The notes: generated from the sequence alone by a model not told the origin. 18,469 nt of DNA from Phycisphaerales bacterium (GCA_019747615.1 JAIEQQ010000485.1:1-18469); one strand, 5' to 3'. Counted from the stretch's first letter, positions 1 through 7,519 are shown. Numbers and translations are program-made.

Positions 1-23
1 AGGGCGGGAGGGTGGTGTGGGGG

Positions 24-68
24 AAAGCTCGAAGCTCAAAGCTCAAAGCAGCAAAGCAGCAAAGCAGC
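24..68. repeat. Two adjacent short tandem repeats (7-mer x3, then 8-mer x3)
   Basis: Three copies of the 7-mer RAAGCTC (24-30, 31-37, 38-44) run directly into three copies of the 8-mer AAAGCAGC (45-52, 53-60, 61-68). The block lies just 3' of the xseB stop codon. I see no hairpin followed by a T-run for either strand, so it does not look like an intrinsic terminator. Both units share the AAAGC core, so the second array may derive from the first by slippage. Function unknown. Confidence 0.75.
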
Positions 69-83
69 AAATTGAACCATGCT

Positions 84-347
84 TCAGGCTGGCTTCTTGG
101 GGTCATTGGCAGCCGCGCCCGCCTGCATCTGCTGTGTGAGGTCGGAGAACTTCTGCTCGACCTGCTCTTGGATGCGTTTGCAGTGCTGGTAGAGGGCCGC
201 CCCGCGTTCATACTGCGCCATGCTCTGCTCCAGACCGATCTGCCCGGTCTCGATGCGCTCGATGATCGCTTGCAGCTCGTCGCGAGCGTCCTCGTACGAC
301 AGCTCGGGATTGATCGCTACGCCGCTCTCAGACATCTTCTTGCTCAT
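84..347 (-). CDS. xseB: Exodeoxyribonuclease VII small subunit
   Basis: XseB binds along the coiled-coil of XseA to form exonuclease VII, a metal-independent nuclease that digests single-stranded DNA from both ends into short oligonucleotides in the cytoplasm. The 87-residue protein is helical and carries the family core: LSYEDARDELQAIIERIE, then a Gly-Leu-Glu-Gln-Ser helix, then YERGAALYQHCKRI with a basic and glutamine-rich end. The usual family length is about 70-90 residues. The reading frame is open upstream to a possible ATG at 431, but the extra 28 residues are arginine-rich and unlike the family. The ATG at 347 is preceded by a good Shine-Dalgarno (AGTGGAGG, about 5 nt away), so I chose it. 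It lies 88 nt downstream of the xseA stop on the same strand and is surely co-transcribed with it. Confidence 0.93.
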   Translation of the reverse strand: MSKKMSESGVAINPELSYEDARDELQAIIERIETGQIGLEQSMAQYERGAALYQHCKRIQEQVEQKFSDLTQQMQAGAAANDPKKPA

Positions 348-434
348 CGCGTCCTCCACTTCTGGTGCATCCGTCGCGTCGCGGCGTCGTCGCCTCGTCG
401 CGAGTTCCGGTGTTCGGTCATTCATCCACATCGA

Positions 435-2294
435 TCAGAACAACCCAAGCTGCCCGTCCAAATCACCCGGCCCCGGCTTGAAGTCCGGCGGCGAATCCAC
501 ATCGTTGCCCATCCCGCCCGAGCGTGAGCGACCGGCCCGACCAGCCTTTGCCCGCCGTCCGACACGCTCACTCGCACGAGGCGTCATCGCCACGATCGCA
601 TCACCCGATCCATCCACTCCCTCGCCAACCGCCCCCGCACCCCCGCCTGCGCCCTCCGTTTCACGTTCACGTTCATGTTTACGCTCCCCATCCCCCACCC
701 CCCCCACCGTCCCCCTCACCGGCACCACCCGCGGCGGCGCATCACTGCCCACCACCGACTCAATCACCCCATCCTCCACACGCGTCGCCAGCGCATCGCC
801 CGGCGCAACATCACTCACGCGCCGCACGATCCGTCCGAGCGGATCGGTCGTCACCGAGTATCCACGCGCAAGCACTGAAAGCGGTCCGACGAGCCCGAGT
901 TGGCGGTGCATCGCGCCGAGCGACTCGCGCCGCGTGCTGAGCGATCGCGCCATCGCGTCGTGAAGATCCGCCCGCAGCGCCTCGGCATCCAACTGCGCCA
1001 GGCGACTGCGCACCGCGCTAGCCAGCCGATCGGCCATCGAGCCAAGCTCCATCGCTCGACGGTGAAGCACCGCGGTCGGTCGCGTCCGCTCCAAGCGAGC
1101 GCTGAGCTGCGCGAGCAATCGCCACTGGCCATCGAGCATCGCGCGGAGCACCGGCTGCAGGTGCCGGCGCTGGCCGATGATCGCGTCGCGCTCCTGCCGC
1201 AGCGCGCGCCGAAGCGCAGACTCAAGCCGCCCACGCACCATCTCAAGCTGCTCGCTCAGTTCCTCGCGGTCCGGCGTAAGCCGCATCGCCGCCTGCGTCG
1301 GCGTGCTGCACCGCTCATCGGCCACCAGTTCCGCGATCGTCGTGTCCGTCTCGTGCCCGATGGCGCACACGATCGGCACCGGGCACTGGAAGACCGCGTC
1401 GGCGACGATGCGCTCGTTGAAGGCCCAGAGGTCTTCGATCGAGCCGCCGCCGCGCGTGAGGAGGATGACATCGATGCCCAGGCGCGGAGCGTTCGCACCG
1501 GTCCACTGGATGGCTCGCGCCACGCCCGGCGCCGCCTGACGTCCCTGCATGAGCGCATCGATCAGCACCAGCTCGACCGCCGGGCAGCGGCGCTTCATAG
1601 TGTTGATGACGTCTTGAAGCGCCGCGCCGCTGCGGCTGGTGATGATCGCCACGCGCCGCGGGAACGTCGGCAGCGCCCGCTTCCGCTCGGGCGCGAAGTA
1701 CCCCAGCCCCCGCAGTTCCTGGACCAACTGGCGATACGCAAGCTCCAGCGCGCCCTCGCCGACGGGCTCGATCTTCTCGACCGCGAAGCTCACCTTGCCC
1801 TGCGGCTTGTAATACTCCACGCGACCGGTGAGCACCACCGCCTGCCCCTCGCCGGGAACAAAGCCGACGCCGCGCGTGCGCCCCGCGAACATGACACAGT
1901 TGATCACGGCCCCGCCGACCTGCCCCTCCTTGAGCGAGAAGTACCAATGCGTGCGGTTGCTGAAGTTGCTGATCTCGCCCAGCACGCGGATGGTGCCCGG
2001 CAGGTGATCGCGGATGAGCCCCTCGACGATCGCTGCGAGCTGCGCGACGCTGATCGGCGGGCGCTCACCGGCCGGCACCGCACCCGCGCTCGCGCCGCTG
2101 GCCGCGATCGCAGACGTCGCTTCTCCGGCTGAAGCGGCGCCCGGCCTCGGCAATGTTGTCGGCGAATGCGACGGCGCGCTACCACCTCGCGCCGCGCCGC
2201 CGGCAAACAAACCGCCGCCCGCCGGCAGCGAGCCGCCGGGCGTCGGTGCTGGCACGCCGCCCATCTTGCTCGGGTCAAACGGCAGACGGCTCAC
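435..2294 (-). CDS. xseA: Exodeoxyribonuclease VII large subunit with extended termini
   Basis: XseA is the catalytic subunit of exonuclease VII, acting in ssDNA degradation and repair. An N-terminal OB fold (about residues 80-178, with HWYFSLK and GRVEYYKPQGK) binds ssDNA. The catalytic part (about 205-345) has RVAIITSRSGAALQD, LLTRGGGSIEDLWAFN, CAIGHETDTTIAE and DERCSTPTQAA. A coiled-coil arm (about 345-465) precedes the closing beta segment LSVLARGYSV...GDAL...DGVIESVV (471-515). At 619 residues it is much longer than the usual 400-460. About 78 N-terminal Ala/Gly/Pro-rich residues and about 100 C-terminal residues (Gly-rich, then KHERERE, then basic) are low complexity and probably disordered. 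The last five residues are QLGLF, matching a beta-clamp-binding motif. The start is GTG, overlapping the upstream stop as GTGA; no strong Shine-Dalgarno is visible. An in-frame ATG at 2264 (M11) is an alternative. Translational coupling to the upstream gene is likely. Confidence 0.93.
   Translation of the reverse strand: MSRLPFDPSKMGGVPAPTPGGSLPAGGGLFAGGAARGGSAPSHSPTTLPRPGAASAGEATSAIAASGASAGAVPAGERPPISVAQLAAIVEGLIRDHLPGTIRVLGEISNFSNRTHWYFSLKEGQVGGAVINCVMFAGRTRGVGFVPGEGQAVVLTGRVEYYKPQGKVSFAVEKIEPVGEGALELAYRQLVQELRGLGYFAPERKRALPTFPRRVAIITSRSGAALQDVINTMKRRCPAVELVLIDALMQGRQAAPGVARAIQWTGANAPRLGIDVILLTRGGGSIEDLWAFNERIVADAVFQCPVPIVCAIGHETDTTIAELVADERCSTPTQAAMRLTPDREELSEQLEMVRGRLESALRRALRQERDAIIGQRRHLQPVLRAMLDGQWRLLAQLSARLERTRPTAVLHRRAMELGSMADRLASAVRSRLAQLDAEALRADLHDAMARSLSTRRESLGAMHRQLGLVGPLSVLARGYSVTTDPLGRIVRRVSDVAPGDALATRVEDGVIESVVGSDAPPRVVPVRGTVGGVGDGERKHERERETEGAGGGAGAVGEGVDGSGDAIVAMTPRASERVGRRAKAGRAGRSRSGGMGNDVDSPPDFKPGPGDLDGQLGLF
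686..715 (-). other. Four-tract G-quadruplex motif in the xseA coding strand
   Basis: Read on the minus (coding) strand there are G-runs of 5, 8, 5 and 4 (plus-strand C-runs 711-715, 698-705, 692-696, 686-689), separated by loops of 5, 1 and 2 nt. This satisfies the standard G-quadruplex pattern with short loops and would be present in both the coding DNA strand and the xseA mRNA. It encodes the Gly/Val-rich start of the disordered XseA tail (TVGGVGDGE). Folding is predicted from pattern only. Confidence 0.75.
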
Positions 2295-3487
2295 GCGGCA
2301 CCGCCTGGCGACTGCGTCTCCGGCGTGAGGCGAAGCTCATTATTCACATCGGCGATCCGCGCATACGCCCGCACGACCGCGACCGAGTGCGAGAAGCCCG
2401 GGCGTTTCTCCATGACATACGAGCGCGAGCGCCGCGCTCTGGCGGCGTTCTCTTCGGGGTCGGTCGCCCATCGCTTGAGCGCTTCGCCCCAGCTCGCCGG
2501 AGTCGCCTCATTCAGAACTCGCACGCCGTGCGCATCATCAATCGCGCCGACGCATGGGTCGGCCAGGGCCAGCACGCCCATCTGCGCGCTCATGGCATCC
2601 AGCAGTAGTGTGCGATGCTCGCCAAGACTTTGGGCCACGAGCAACACATCGGCCTGCACGAGCAAGTCGCGCCGTGCCTCAAGTCCCGGGATGATCGTGA
2701 TCGCGTGCGAGAGGCCCAGCTCCGCGCCCCATGTGCTGATCGGGTATCCCGCGACGGCGCTGGCCTCGATGAAGATCAAGACCTCGCGCCCAGAGCGTGC
2801 GAACGCCGCGAGGCCCTCCATCGCCGCCCGAGCCTGCTTCGCGCCCAGCGCCGACCGCCCGGCCCGCTCGCCAGAGAGCACGAGCATGACCGACACCGGG
2901 TCGGTGTCCTCTTTGGGACGCCGAATCACATCAACGACATGCACGCCCCAGCTCGCCAGCTCCACACGCCGCTCACCGAGTGCCCCCCGCGCCACCGCCA
3001 GCAGCTTCTCATCCGGCGCGATGCACAGCACACGCCCGCCGAGGCCCGATCGCGTCACGATCTTCGCGGCCAGATCCACGTGCTCTCGGGTCCACAGTTC
3101 GATGAGCGCGGCGCTGCCGCACTGACGCGCCATCGCGACACCGAACTTCATCGAGTCCACGCCGAAGCAATGCACCACATCGATCACGCGCGAGCCCGCC
3201 AGCGCCGCCCGCCCCGCCGCGCGCCCGCCCTCGCTCATCGCGTTGCGCTCCAGCAACCGCGCCAGCGCTCCGGCTCGCAGCCCCAGCGTCAGCCGAAGTC
3301 CATCGTCGGCGTACATCGCTTGTGTCGAGTACAACGACGATCCGCCCGACGCCTCGGCCAGCCCAAGACTCCGCGGCACCGCATGAACCACGCGAACGCC
3401 CTCGTCCGCGAGCCCGATCTCCAGGCGCGCAATCAGCGCCTGCTCACGAGCAAGGAACCCGGCGTCTGGCAGAATCAACGCTCGCAA
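2291..3487 (-). CDS. Divergent GT-B glycosyltransferase-like protein
   Basis: This probably transfers a sugar in the cytoplasm, but substrate and activity cannot be read from the sequence. The fold resembles GT-B/GT4. The N-terminal half starts with a beta strand (RALILPDAGFLAREQALI) and contains IDVVHCFGVDSMKFGVAMAR. The C-terminal half has VSVMLVLSGE, HAITIIPGLEARRDLLVQADVLLV, then LLLDAMSAQMGVLALADP and GVRVLN. That last block aligns with the GT4 nucleotide-sugar region, but the EX7E pair is degenerate (Gly and Asp replace the two Glu), so it may be inactive or use another donor. Start: the frame continues to ATGs at 3541 and 3613, but these run into the divergent hydrolase gene. A TTG at 3487 has GGAGGG 9 nt upstream and begins exactly at the first strand, so I prefer it. 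The stop overlaps the xseA GTG, so the gene is first in the xseA-xseB operon. Confidence 0.6.
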   Translation of the reverse strand: MRALILPDAGFLAREQALIARLEIGLADEGVRVVHAVPRSLGLAEASGGSSLYSTQAMYADDGLRLTLGLRAGALARLLERNAMSEGGRAAGRAALAGSRVIDVVHCFGVDSMKFGVAMARQCGSAALIELWTREHVDLAAKIVTRSGLGGRVLCIAPDEKLLAVARGALGERRVELASWGVHVVDVIRRPKEDTDPVSVMLVLSGERAGRSALGAKQARAAMEGLAAFARSGREVLIFIEASAVAGYPISTWGAELGLSHAITIIPGLEARRDLLVQADVLLVAQSLGEHRTLLLDAMSAQMGVLALADPCVGAIDDAHGVRVLNEATPASWGEALKRWATDPEENAARARRSRSYVMEKRPGFSHSVAVVRAYARIADVNNELRLTPETQSPGGAA

Positions 3488-3539
3488 CGGAAAGTGCCCT
3501 CCAACCCTTGCCCGCGCTACGGTAGCCGCGAAAGCCCGC

Positions 3540-4511
3540 ATGGACATCCTCGGCCTTCTCATCGTGCTGCTTCTCGGGGGCCTCGTTGCCTGGTTGTTCT
3601 GCATCCTTTCCATCGCTTGGAACCTTACCCATCCACCCCGGCGGGGCTACACCTGGGCCCTGGCCCGCTCGCTGCCCGCATCACCAGCGGAGCTCCCACC
3701 ACCACACGGCCCGCGCCGCTTTGAGACCTGGACCTTCCGCTCCTCGATCGGGCGGGGCGTCTTCGAAGCCTGGGACATCCCCGCAGACAATCCCGCCGGC
3801 CCCGTCTGCATCTTCACCCACGGCTGGAGCGACTCGCGCATCACCTCGCTGGATCGACTGATCGCCCTGCTCCCGCATTGCTCCCGCGTGGTCATGTGGG
3901 ATCTGCCGGCCCACGCCGACACGCCGGTCTCGCGCAGCGAACCCACGCCGACGTGGCTCCGCATGGGCACGACTGAGGTCCGCGACCTGCTGGACCTCAT
4001 CGCAACCGTCTGTGATGGCGATCGCGCCGGCGCGCCGCCCCGACTCGTGCTCGCGGGCTTCTCGCTCGGTGCCGGGATGTCGATCGCCGCCGCGGCTGCG
4101 GCCGATGCCCGCTCCGCAAACATCGTCGGCGTGATCGCCGAAGCGCCATATCGCCTGCCACAGACTCCGGCGCGGCGCGTTCTCGCCCTCCGCGGCCTGC
4201 CCCACGGCCTCACTCTCACCGTCGCGATGTTCATCATCGGTTTGCTGGCACGCCAAGGGTGGCGGTGGCGATCGCCCGGCGGCTCGTTCGATCGCGCCGA
4301 ACACGCCGCGCGCCTCCGCTGCCCGCTGTTGCTCGTTCACAGCCGCGCCGACGCGGTCTGCCCGATCGAGGATTCGCAGGAGATCGCCCGGCGCGCCGGC
4401 GCGGGCGCGACGCTGTGTTCCTTGACCGCCCCCGGCCATTCAGAAGTGTGGTCGCACGCCGAGGCGAGCGTCGCGTCGAACGCTGTCGGCGCGTTCATCC
4501 GCTCGCTCTGA
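3540..4511 (+). CDS. Membrane-anchored alpha/beta hydrolase
   Basis: A serine hydrolase of the alpha/beta fold, probably an esterase or lipase-like enzyme; the substrate is unknown. Residues 4-28 form one hydrophobic segment (N-terminal anchor or uncleaved signal), followed by a basic and proline-rich linker to about 60. The catalytic domain has an oxyanion-side THGWSD (93-98), a nucleophile elbow GFSLG (S175), an acid in HSRAD (D271) and a histidine in APGHSEVW (H300). This completes a plausible Ser-Asp-His triad in standard order. A second hydrophobic stretch (about 222-237) lies in the cap region. The ATG shares bases with an alternative ATG of the divergent gene, and no clear Shine-Dalgarno precedes it; no better in-frame start is visible. 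The 3' end overlaps the convergent CHAD-Ppx gene by 17 bp. Compact packing leaves little room for a promoter. Confidence 0.83.
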   Translation: MDILGLLIVLLLGGLVAWLFCILSIAWNLTHPPRRGYTWALARSLPASPAELPPPHGPRRFETWTFRSSIGRGVFEAWDIPADNPAGPVCIFTHGWSDSRITSLDRLIALLPHCSRVVMWDLPAHADTPVSRSEPTPTWLRMGTTEVRDLLDLIATVCDGDRAGAPPRLVLAGFSLGAGMSIAAAAAADARSANIVGVIAEAPYRLPQTPARRVLALRGLPHGLTLTVAMFIIGLLARQGWRWRSPGGSFDRAEHAARLRCPLLLVHSRADAVCPIEDSQEIARRAGAGATLCSLTAPGHSEVWSHAEASVASNAVGAFIRSL

Positions 4512-7239
4512 CCCGCTCAATCGCCGCGGGCGTGACCGTCACGCGCGAACGACTGACGCTGCGATCTCGCCCGGCGCCGGGCTCACCGGCCCACGCGAAC
4601 CGCGGCTCAATCCCAAACACGCCCGCGAACATCGCGCTTTTGCGCTGCGCACCCCAGACATCCACCGCCGGATCGGCCGGCGAATCCACGATCACACGCA
4701 GCACGTCACCGGCCGGCGCCAGCCGCACATCGGCAACGCTCTGGGTGTGCGTTCGATCGAGCCCCACGGCGATGCGCACGATCGCCGCGAGCTTCCGCAC
4801 GATGATGCGATCGCTCTCGCTGAGCCCCTTGAGCTGCCGGTGGCGGTCCTTGGGCTCGCCGCCTCGGTGGTAGCGAGCGATGGCGGCGATGAGCCGCACC
4901 TGCCGACGGTCCCAGCCCGCCAGATCGCTATGGACGATGAGGTTGTACGAATGAACGTGGTGCCGGTCGTAGTTGACGATGTAGCCGACATCCAGCAGCA
5001 GCGACGCCGCCTCCAGGAGTCGGCGTGCATCGTCGTTCAGCGCGCCGTTGCGCCGCTCGTCCTGACGAAGCTGATCAAAGATCCGCAGCGCCAGCTTCGC
5101 GACGTGCTCGCTGTGCGGCGCGTCGTAGCGGCAGCTCTTGGCGAACCGTCGCACGCTGGCCATCACGTCCCCCGCCTGCGAGAGCACACGCTGGGCCCGG
5201 GCAAGCTCGTCCTGCGGGAAAAGCTCGGCGACCATCGTCAGCAGCAGCCCGTCGCGGATGCCGCCATCGTGAACGCGCACGCGTTTGACACCTGTGCGTT
5301 TGCAGAGCGTGTGCAGCACCGAGAGCGCCGGCACGATGATGTCCGCGCGATCGGCGCTGAGGCCCGCGACGCGCGTGCGACGGTCAAGACTCATCGATCG
5401 CAAGTCATCGAGAATGCCCTTGAGCTCGGAGCGTTTGACCTCATAGCCGCGCACCGCGCCCGTCGGTGCAGGCGCAGCGGACCTCGTCGCGCCCGCGCGC
5501 GCCATCGAGAGCTGCGCCAGCGTTGTCAGCGTTCCGCCGGTGCCGATGATCAGCTGCGGCTGGATCTGCCCAACACTGACTCGATCGCGCACGAACCGAT
5601 CGAGGAACTTCCGCAGCTCCGGATATCGCCGACCCGCCGCCGCCTTCGCGCCGCCGAATCGCTCGGTGAGTTTCACCGCCCCGATCGGCAGCAGCTCGAC
5701 GCGTTCGATCAAGCCGGCGCTGGCGGTCACGACCTCCGTGCTGCCGCCGCCGATATCGACAACACTCACGGTCATACCCGAGACATCAAACGCCCCGGCG
5801 ACCGATCGATACGCCAGCAGCGCCTCTTCCTCCGCCGAGATGATCTCCACCGTCAGGCCCGTGCGCTTCTCCGCCAAGCGGCAGAACTCCGCGCCGTTGG
5901 TCGCCTCTCGCACGGCGCTGGTCGCCACGGCGCGAAGCATCCGCACGCCGAAGCCCGAGGCGATCCGCACCATCCGCGCAAGCGTGCCGACGCCGTGCTC
6001 AATCGCACTGGCCGAGAGCTTCCCGCTGGCGTCAAGTCCCGCGCCGAGTCGCGTGAGCTCCTTCTCGTCGTCAAGCACGCGATAGCTGCCATCCGGATGC
6101 GCCTCGGCGATGATCAGCCGCATCGAGTTGGTGCCGATATCGATCGCGCCGATCCGCTGCCCATCGCCAGCTTTCGGGCGCTCGGCCGCGTCCGGATCGA
6201 CGAGTCGGATCGTCGGCCCGCCCATCGTCGCGTCCTGGGTATCGCTCACATCGATCGGCGGCGCGATGAGATCGCGCAAGTCCGAAAGAGCCGAGCGCCC
6301 GTCGCTGGCCCAGCGCTCTCTGGCGATCTTGGCGTCCTGGGTGATCGCCCGTTGCTTGGCCTTCAGAATCGCCCGGAGCCCGGCGATCTTCGCCCGCTTC
6401 GCCGTCGAGCGGTGTGCCCCTGTCCGAGCGTTCTTGCTCGCCTTCACCAGCAGCTTCTCGGCCCGCGCCGCGATCATCGCGCAGTCATTCAGGTGCCCGA
6501 GCGTCTGCTGCACGCCCGCGAGCCCCGACGCGACCTTCATCCCTGCGCCGCCGAGCGCCGTCTCACACAGCTCCACGCTGTACCGCACACGCTTCAGCGC
6601 GATACGCAGCTCGTGCAACTGGTCCACATCACGCAAGTCCGATCGCCCCACCAACTCCGCGGCACGCACCAATCGCCCCAGCGGCTCGCGCCACGCGTGA
6701 CCATCACTCGCGTTCACGGGTGCACGCTCGCCCTGCGCTCGCACTCCCGCGAGTTTCTTACTCAGCTCATCGATGCGCTTGCATTCCGCCCTGGCGACGC
6801 GCGCCAAAGCCACCCGCGATCGCGCGGCACGAGTCGCCGCCCAGCGCCGCAGCGCCGCGATGCCGGCGCTCCTCGCGTCCGCGTCCGGCTCCTTTGCGAT
6901 GAGCTCCGCAAGCACATCGGCATCGCGCACGCGCCCCGCCGCCCGGCGCACCCGATCCAGCGCCCGAGCGACCCGCGCCGGCATCGCCGACGTTGGCGCC
7001 AGATCCAGTGCCGCCTGGACCCGCCGACACAGCACCCGCAGTTGGTGGATCTTGGGAACGCTCGCCGCCTTGCCTTCGCCAACCCTCCGTATTCGACGCG
7101 CGAGCTTCCGGCCGATCTGACCCGATGCGACCGAGAGCCAACTCGCATCGCCCGCCGCATCAGAGCCGCCAACGGCGCAATCACCGCCCGCAGATGCCGG
7201 GGCATCCATCTCCGCGTTGAGTCTTGGTCCGCTGGCCAT
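4495..7239 (-). CDS. CHAD - Ppx/GppA phosphatase - HD fusion protein
   Basis: A 914-residue cytoplasmic protein predicted to bind and hydrolyse inorganic polyphosphate and/or pppGpp. Domains: (1) a helical CHAD domain, about 34-328, with paired His/Arg motifs IHQLRVLCRRVQ (H65) and LHELRIALKRVRY (H209); CHAD domains bind polyphosphate. (2) A Ppx/GppA ASKHA phosphatase, about 363-668, with IGAIDIGTNSMRL, LGAGLDASGKL, VATSAVREATNG, IISAEEEALLAY, VVDIGGGSTEVV, IIGTGGTLTTLA and VRVHDGGIRDGLL. (3) An HD-like C-terminal domain, about 700-830, with HSEHVAKLALRIFDQL and RYHRGGEP, followed by a typical Ppx C-terminal segment. The usual His of the HD/HE motif is replaced by Leu (L749-D750), so the HD unit probably lacks its metal site. 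The start ATG at 7239 has CGGAGG about 6 nt upstream. It is the sole gene of its transcription unit, converging on the hydrolase. The choice between exopolyphosphatase and GppA function is open. Confidence 0.92.
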   Translation of the reverse strand: MASGPRLNAEMDAPASAGGDCAVGGSDAAGDASWLSVASGQIGRKLARRIRRVGEGKAASVPKIHQLRVLCRRVQAALDLAPTSAMPARVARALDRVRRAAGRVRDADVLAELIAKEPDADARSAGIAALRRWAATRAARSRVALARVARAECKRIDELSKKLAGVRAQGERAPVNASDGHAWREPLGRLVRAAELVGRSDLRDVDQLHELRIALKRVRYSVELCETALGGAGMKVASGLAGVQQTLGHLNDCAMIAARAEKLLVKASKNARTGAHRSTAKRAKIAGLRAILKAKQRAITQDAKIARERWASDGRSALSDLRDLIAPPIDVSDTQDATMGGPTIRLVDPDAAERPKAGDGQRIGAIDIGTNSMRLIIAEAHPDGSYRVLDDEKELTRLGAGLDASGKLSASAIEHGVGTLARMVRIASGFGVRMLRAVATSAVREATNGAEFCRLAEKRTGLTVEIISAEEEALLAYRSVAGAFDVSGMTVSVVDIGGGSTEVVTASAGLIERVELLPIGAVKLTERFGGAKAAAGRRYPELRKFLDRFVRDRVSVGQIQPQLIIGTGGTLTTLAQLSMARAGATRSAAPAPTGAVRGYEVKRSELKGILDDLRSMSLDRRTRVAGLSADRADIIVPALSVLHTLCKRTGVKRVRVHDGGIRDGLLLTMVAELFPQDELARAQRVLSQAGDVMASVRRFAKSCRYDAPHSEHVAKLALRIFDQLRQDERRNGALNDDARRLLEAASLLLDVGYIVNYDRHHVHSYNLIVHSDLAGWDRRQVRLIAAIARYHRGGEPKDRHRQLKGLSESDRIIVRKLAAIVRIAVGLDRTHTQSVADVRLAPAGDVLRVIVDSPADPAVDVWGAQRKSAMFAGVFGIEPRFAWAGEPGAGRDRSVSRSRVTVTPAAIERVRASG

Positions 7240-7519
7240 CCGACGCCTCCGGTCGAAGTCGTTCCCACAGCGCCGCAGCGCCCTCCATCCATCCTACCGC
7301 GACGCACGAACACCAGCCCCCAGAACCCTGATCACACGTTCTTCACACCCCCGAATAAAGTGTTTACACTCACGGTACGGAGCAAACTTGCCCATATTCC
7401 CAGCCGCGAGACGGATTCGCGCGCGAACTTGCCAAACAATTTGCAACCTTCTGCCTCTCGTGGCACAATGGAAGTGGTAAGGAGCATCGTCGGGCCGTCT
7501 CTCTCTCTCGGCTGCGCCC
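7240..7519. other. Divergent intergenic region, noticeably AT-richer in the middle
   Basis: About 280 bp separate the divergent CHAD-Ppx and protease genes. The middle (about 7340-7450) is much AT-richer than its surroundings. It contains an imperfect-spacer dyad AGTGT-TT-ACACT (7359-7370), which could be an operator, and a promoter-like pair for the protease (separate entry). I see no clear promoter for the CHAD-Ppx gene and no RNA gene. Confidence 0.55.
7441..7469 (+). promoter_or_regulatory. Candidate sigma70-type promoter for the S8 protease
   Basis: TTGCAA (7441-7446) and CACAAT (7464-7469) are separated by exactly 17 nt and match the -35 and -10 consensus at 4 of 6 positions each. They lie about 50-75 nt upstream of the protease ATG at 7520. 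This would give a 5' leader of roughly 45 nt containing an AAGGAG (7479-7484), too far from the ATG to act as a normal ribosome site, and a (TC)6 run (7498-7509). This is pattern matching only. Confidence 0.45.

Noticed and set aside
348..431. N-terminal extension of xseB to an upstream ATG
   Set aside because: Arg-rich and unlike the family, and the internal ATG at 347 has the better ribosome-binding site.
419..434. ATCCACA-containing stretch resembling a DnaA box
   Set aside because: Only a partial match to the 9-mer, single copy, and no origin-like AT-rich region or replication genes nearby.
900..2132. 410-codon open frame antisense to xseA
   Set aside because: Arg/His/Ala-rich shadow with no family motif.
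4495..4511. 17-bp tail-to-tail overlap of hydrolase and CHAD-Ppx genes
   Set aside because: Short convergent overlaps are common in compact genomes, so I did not list it as a finding.
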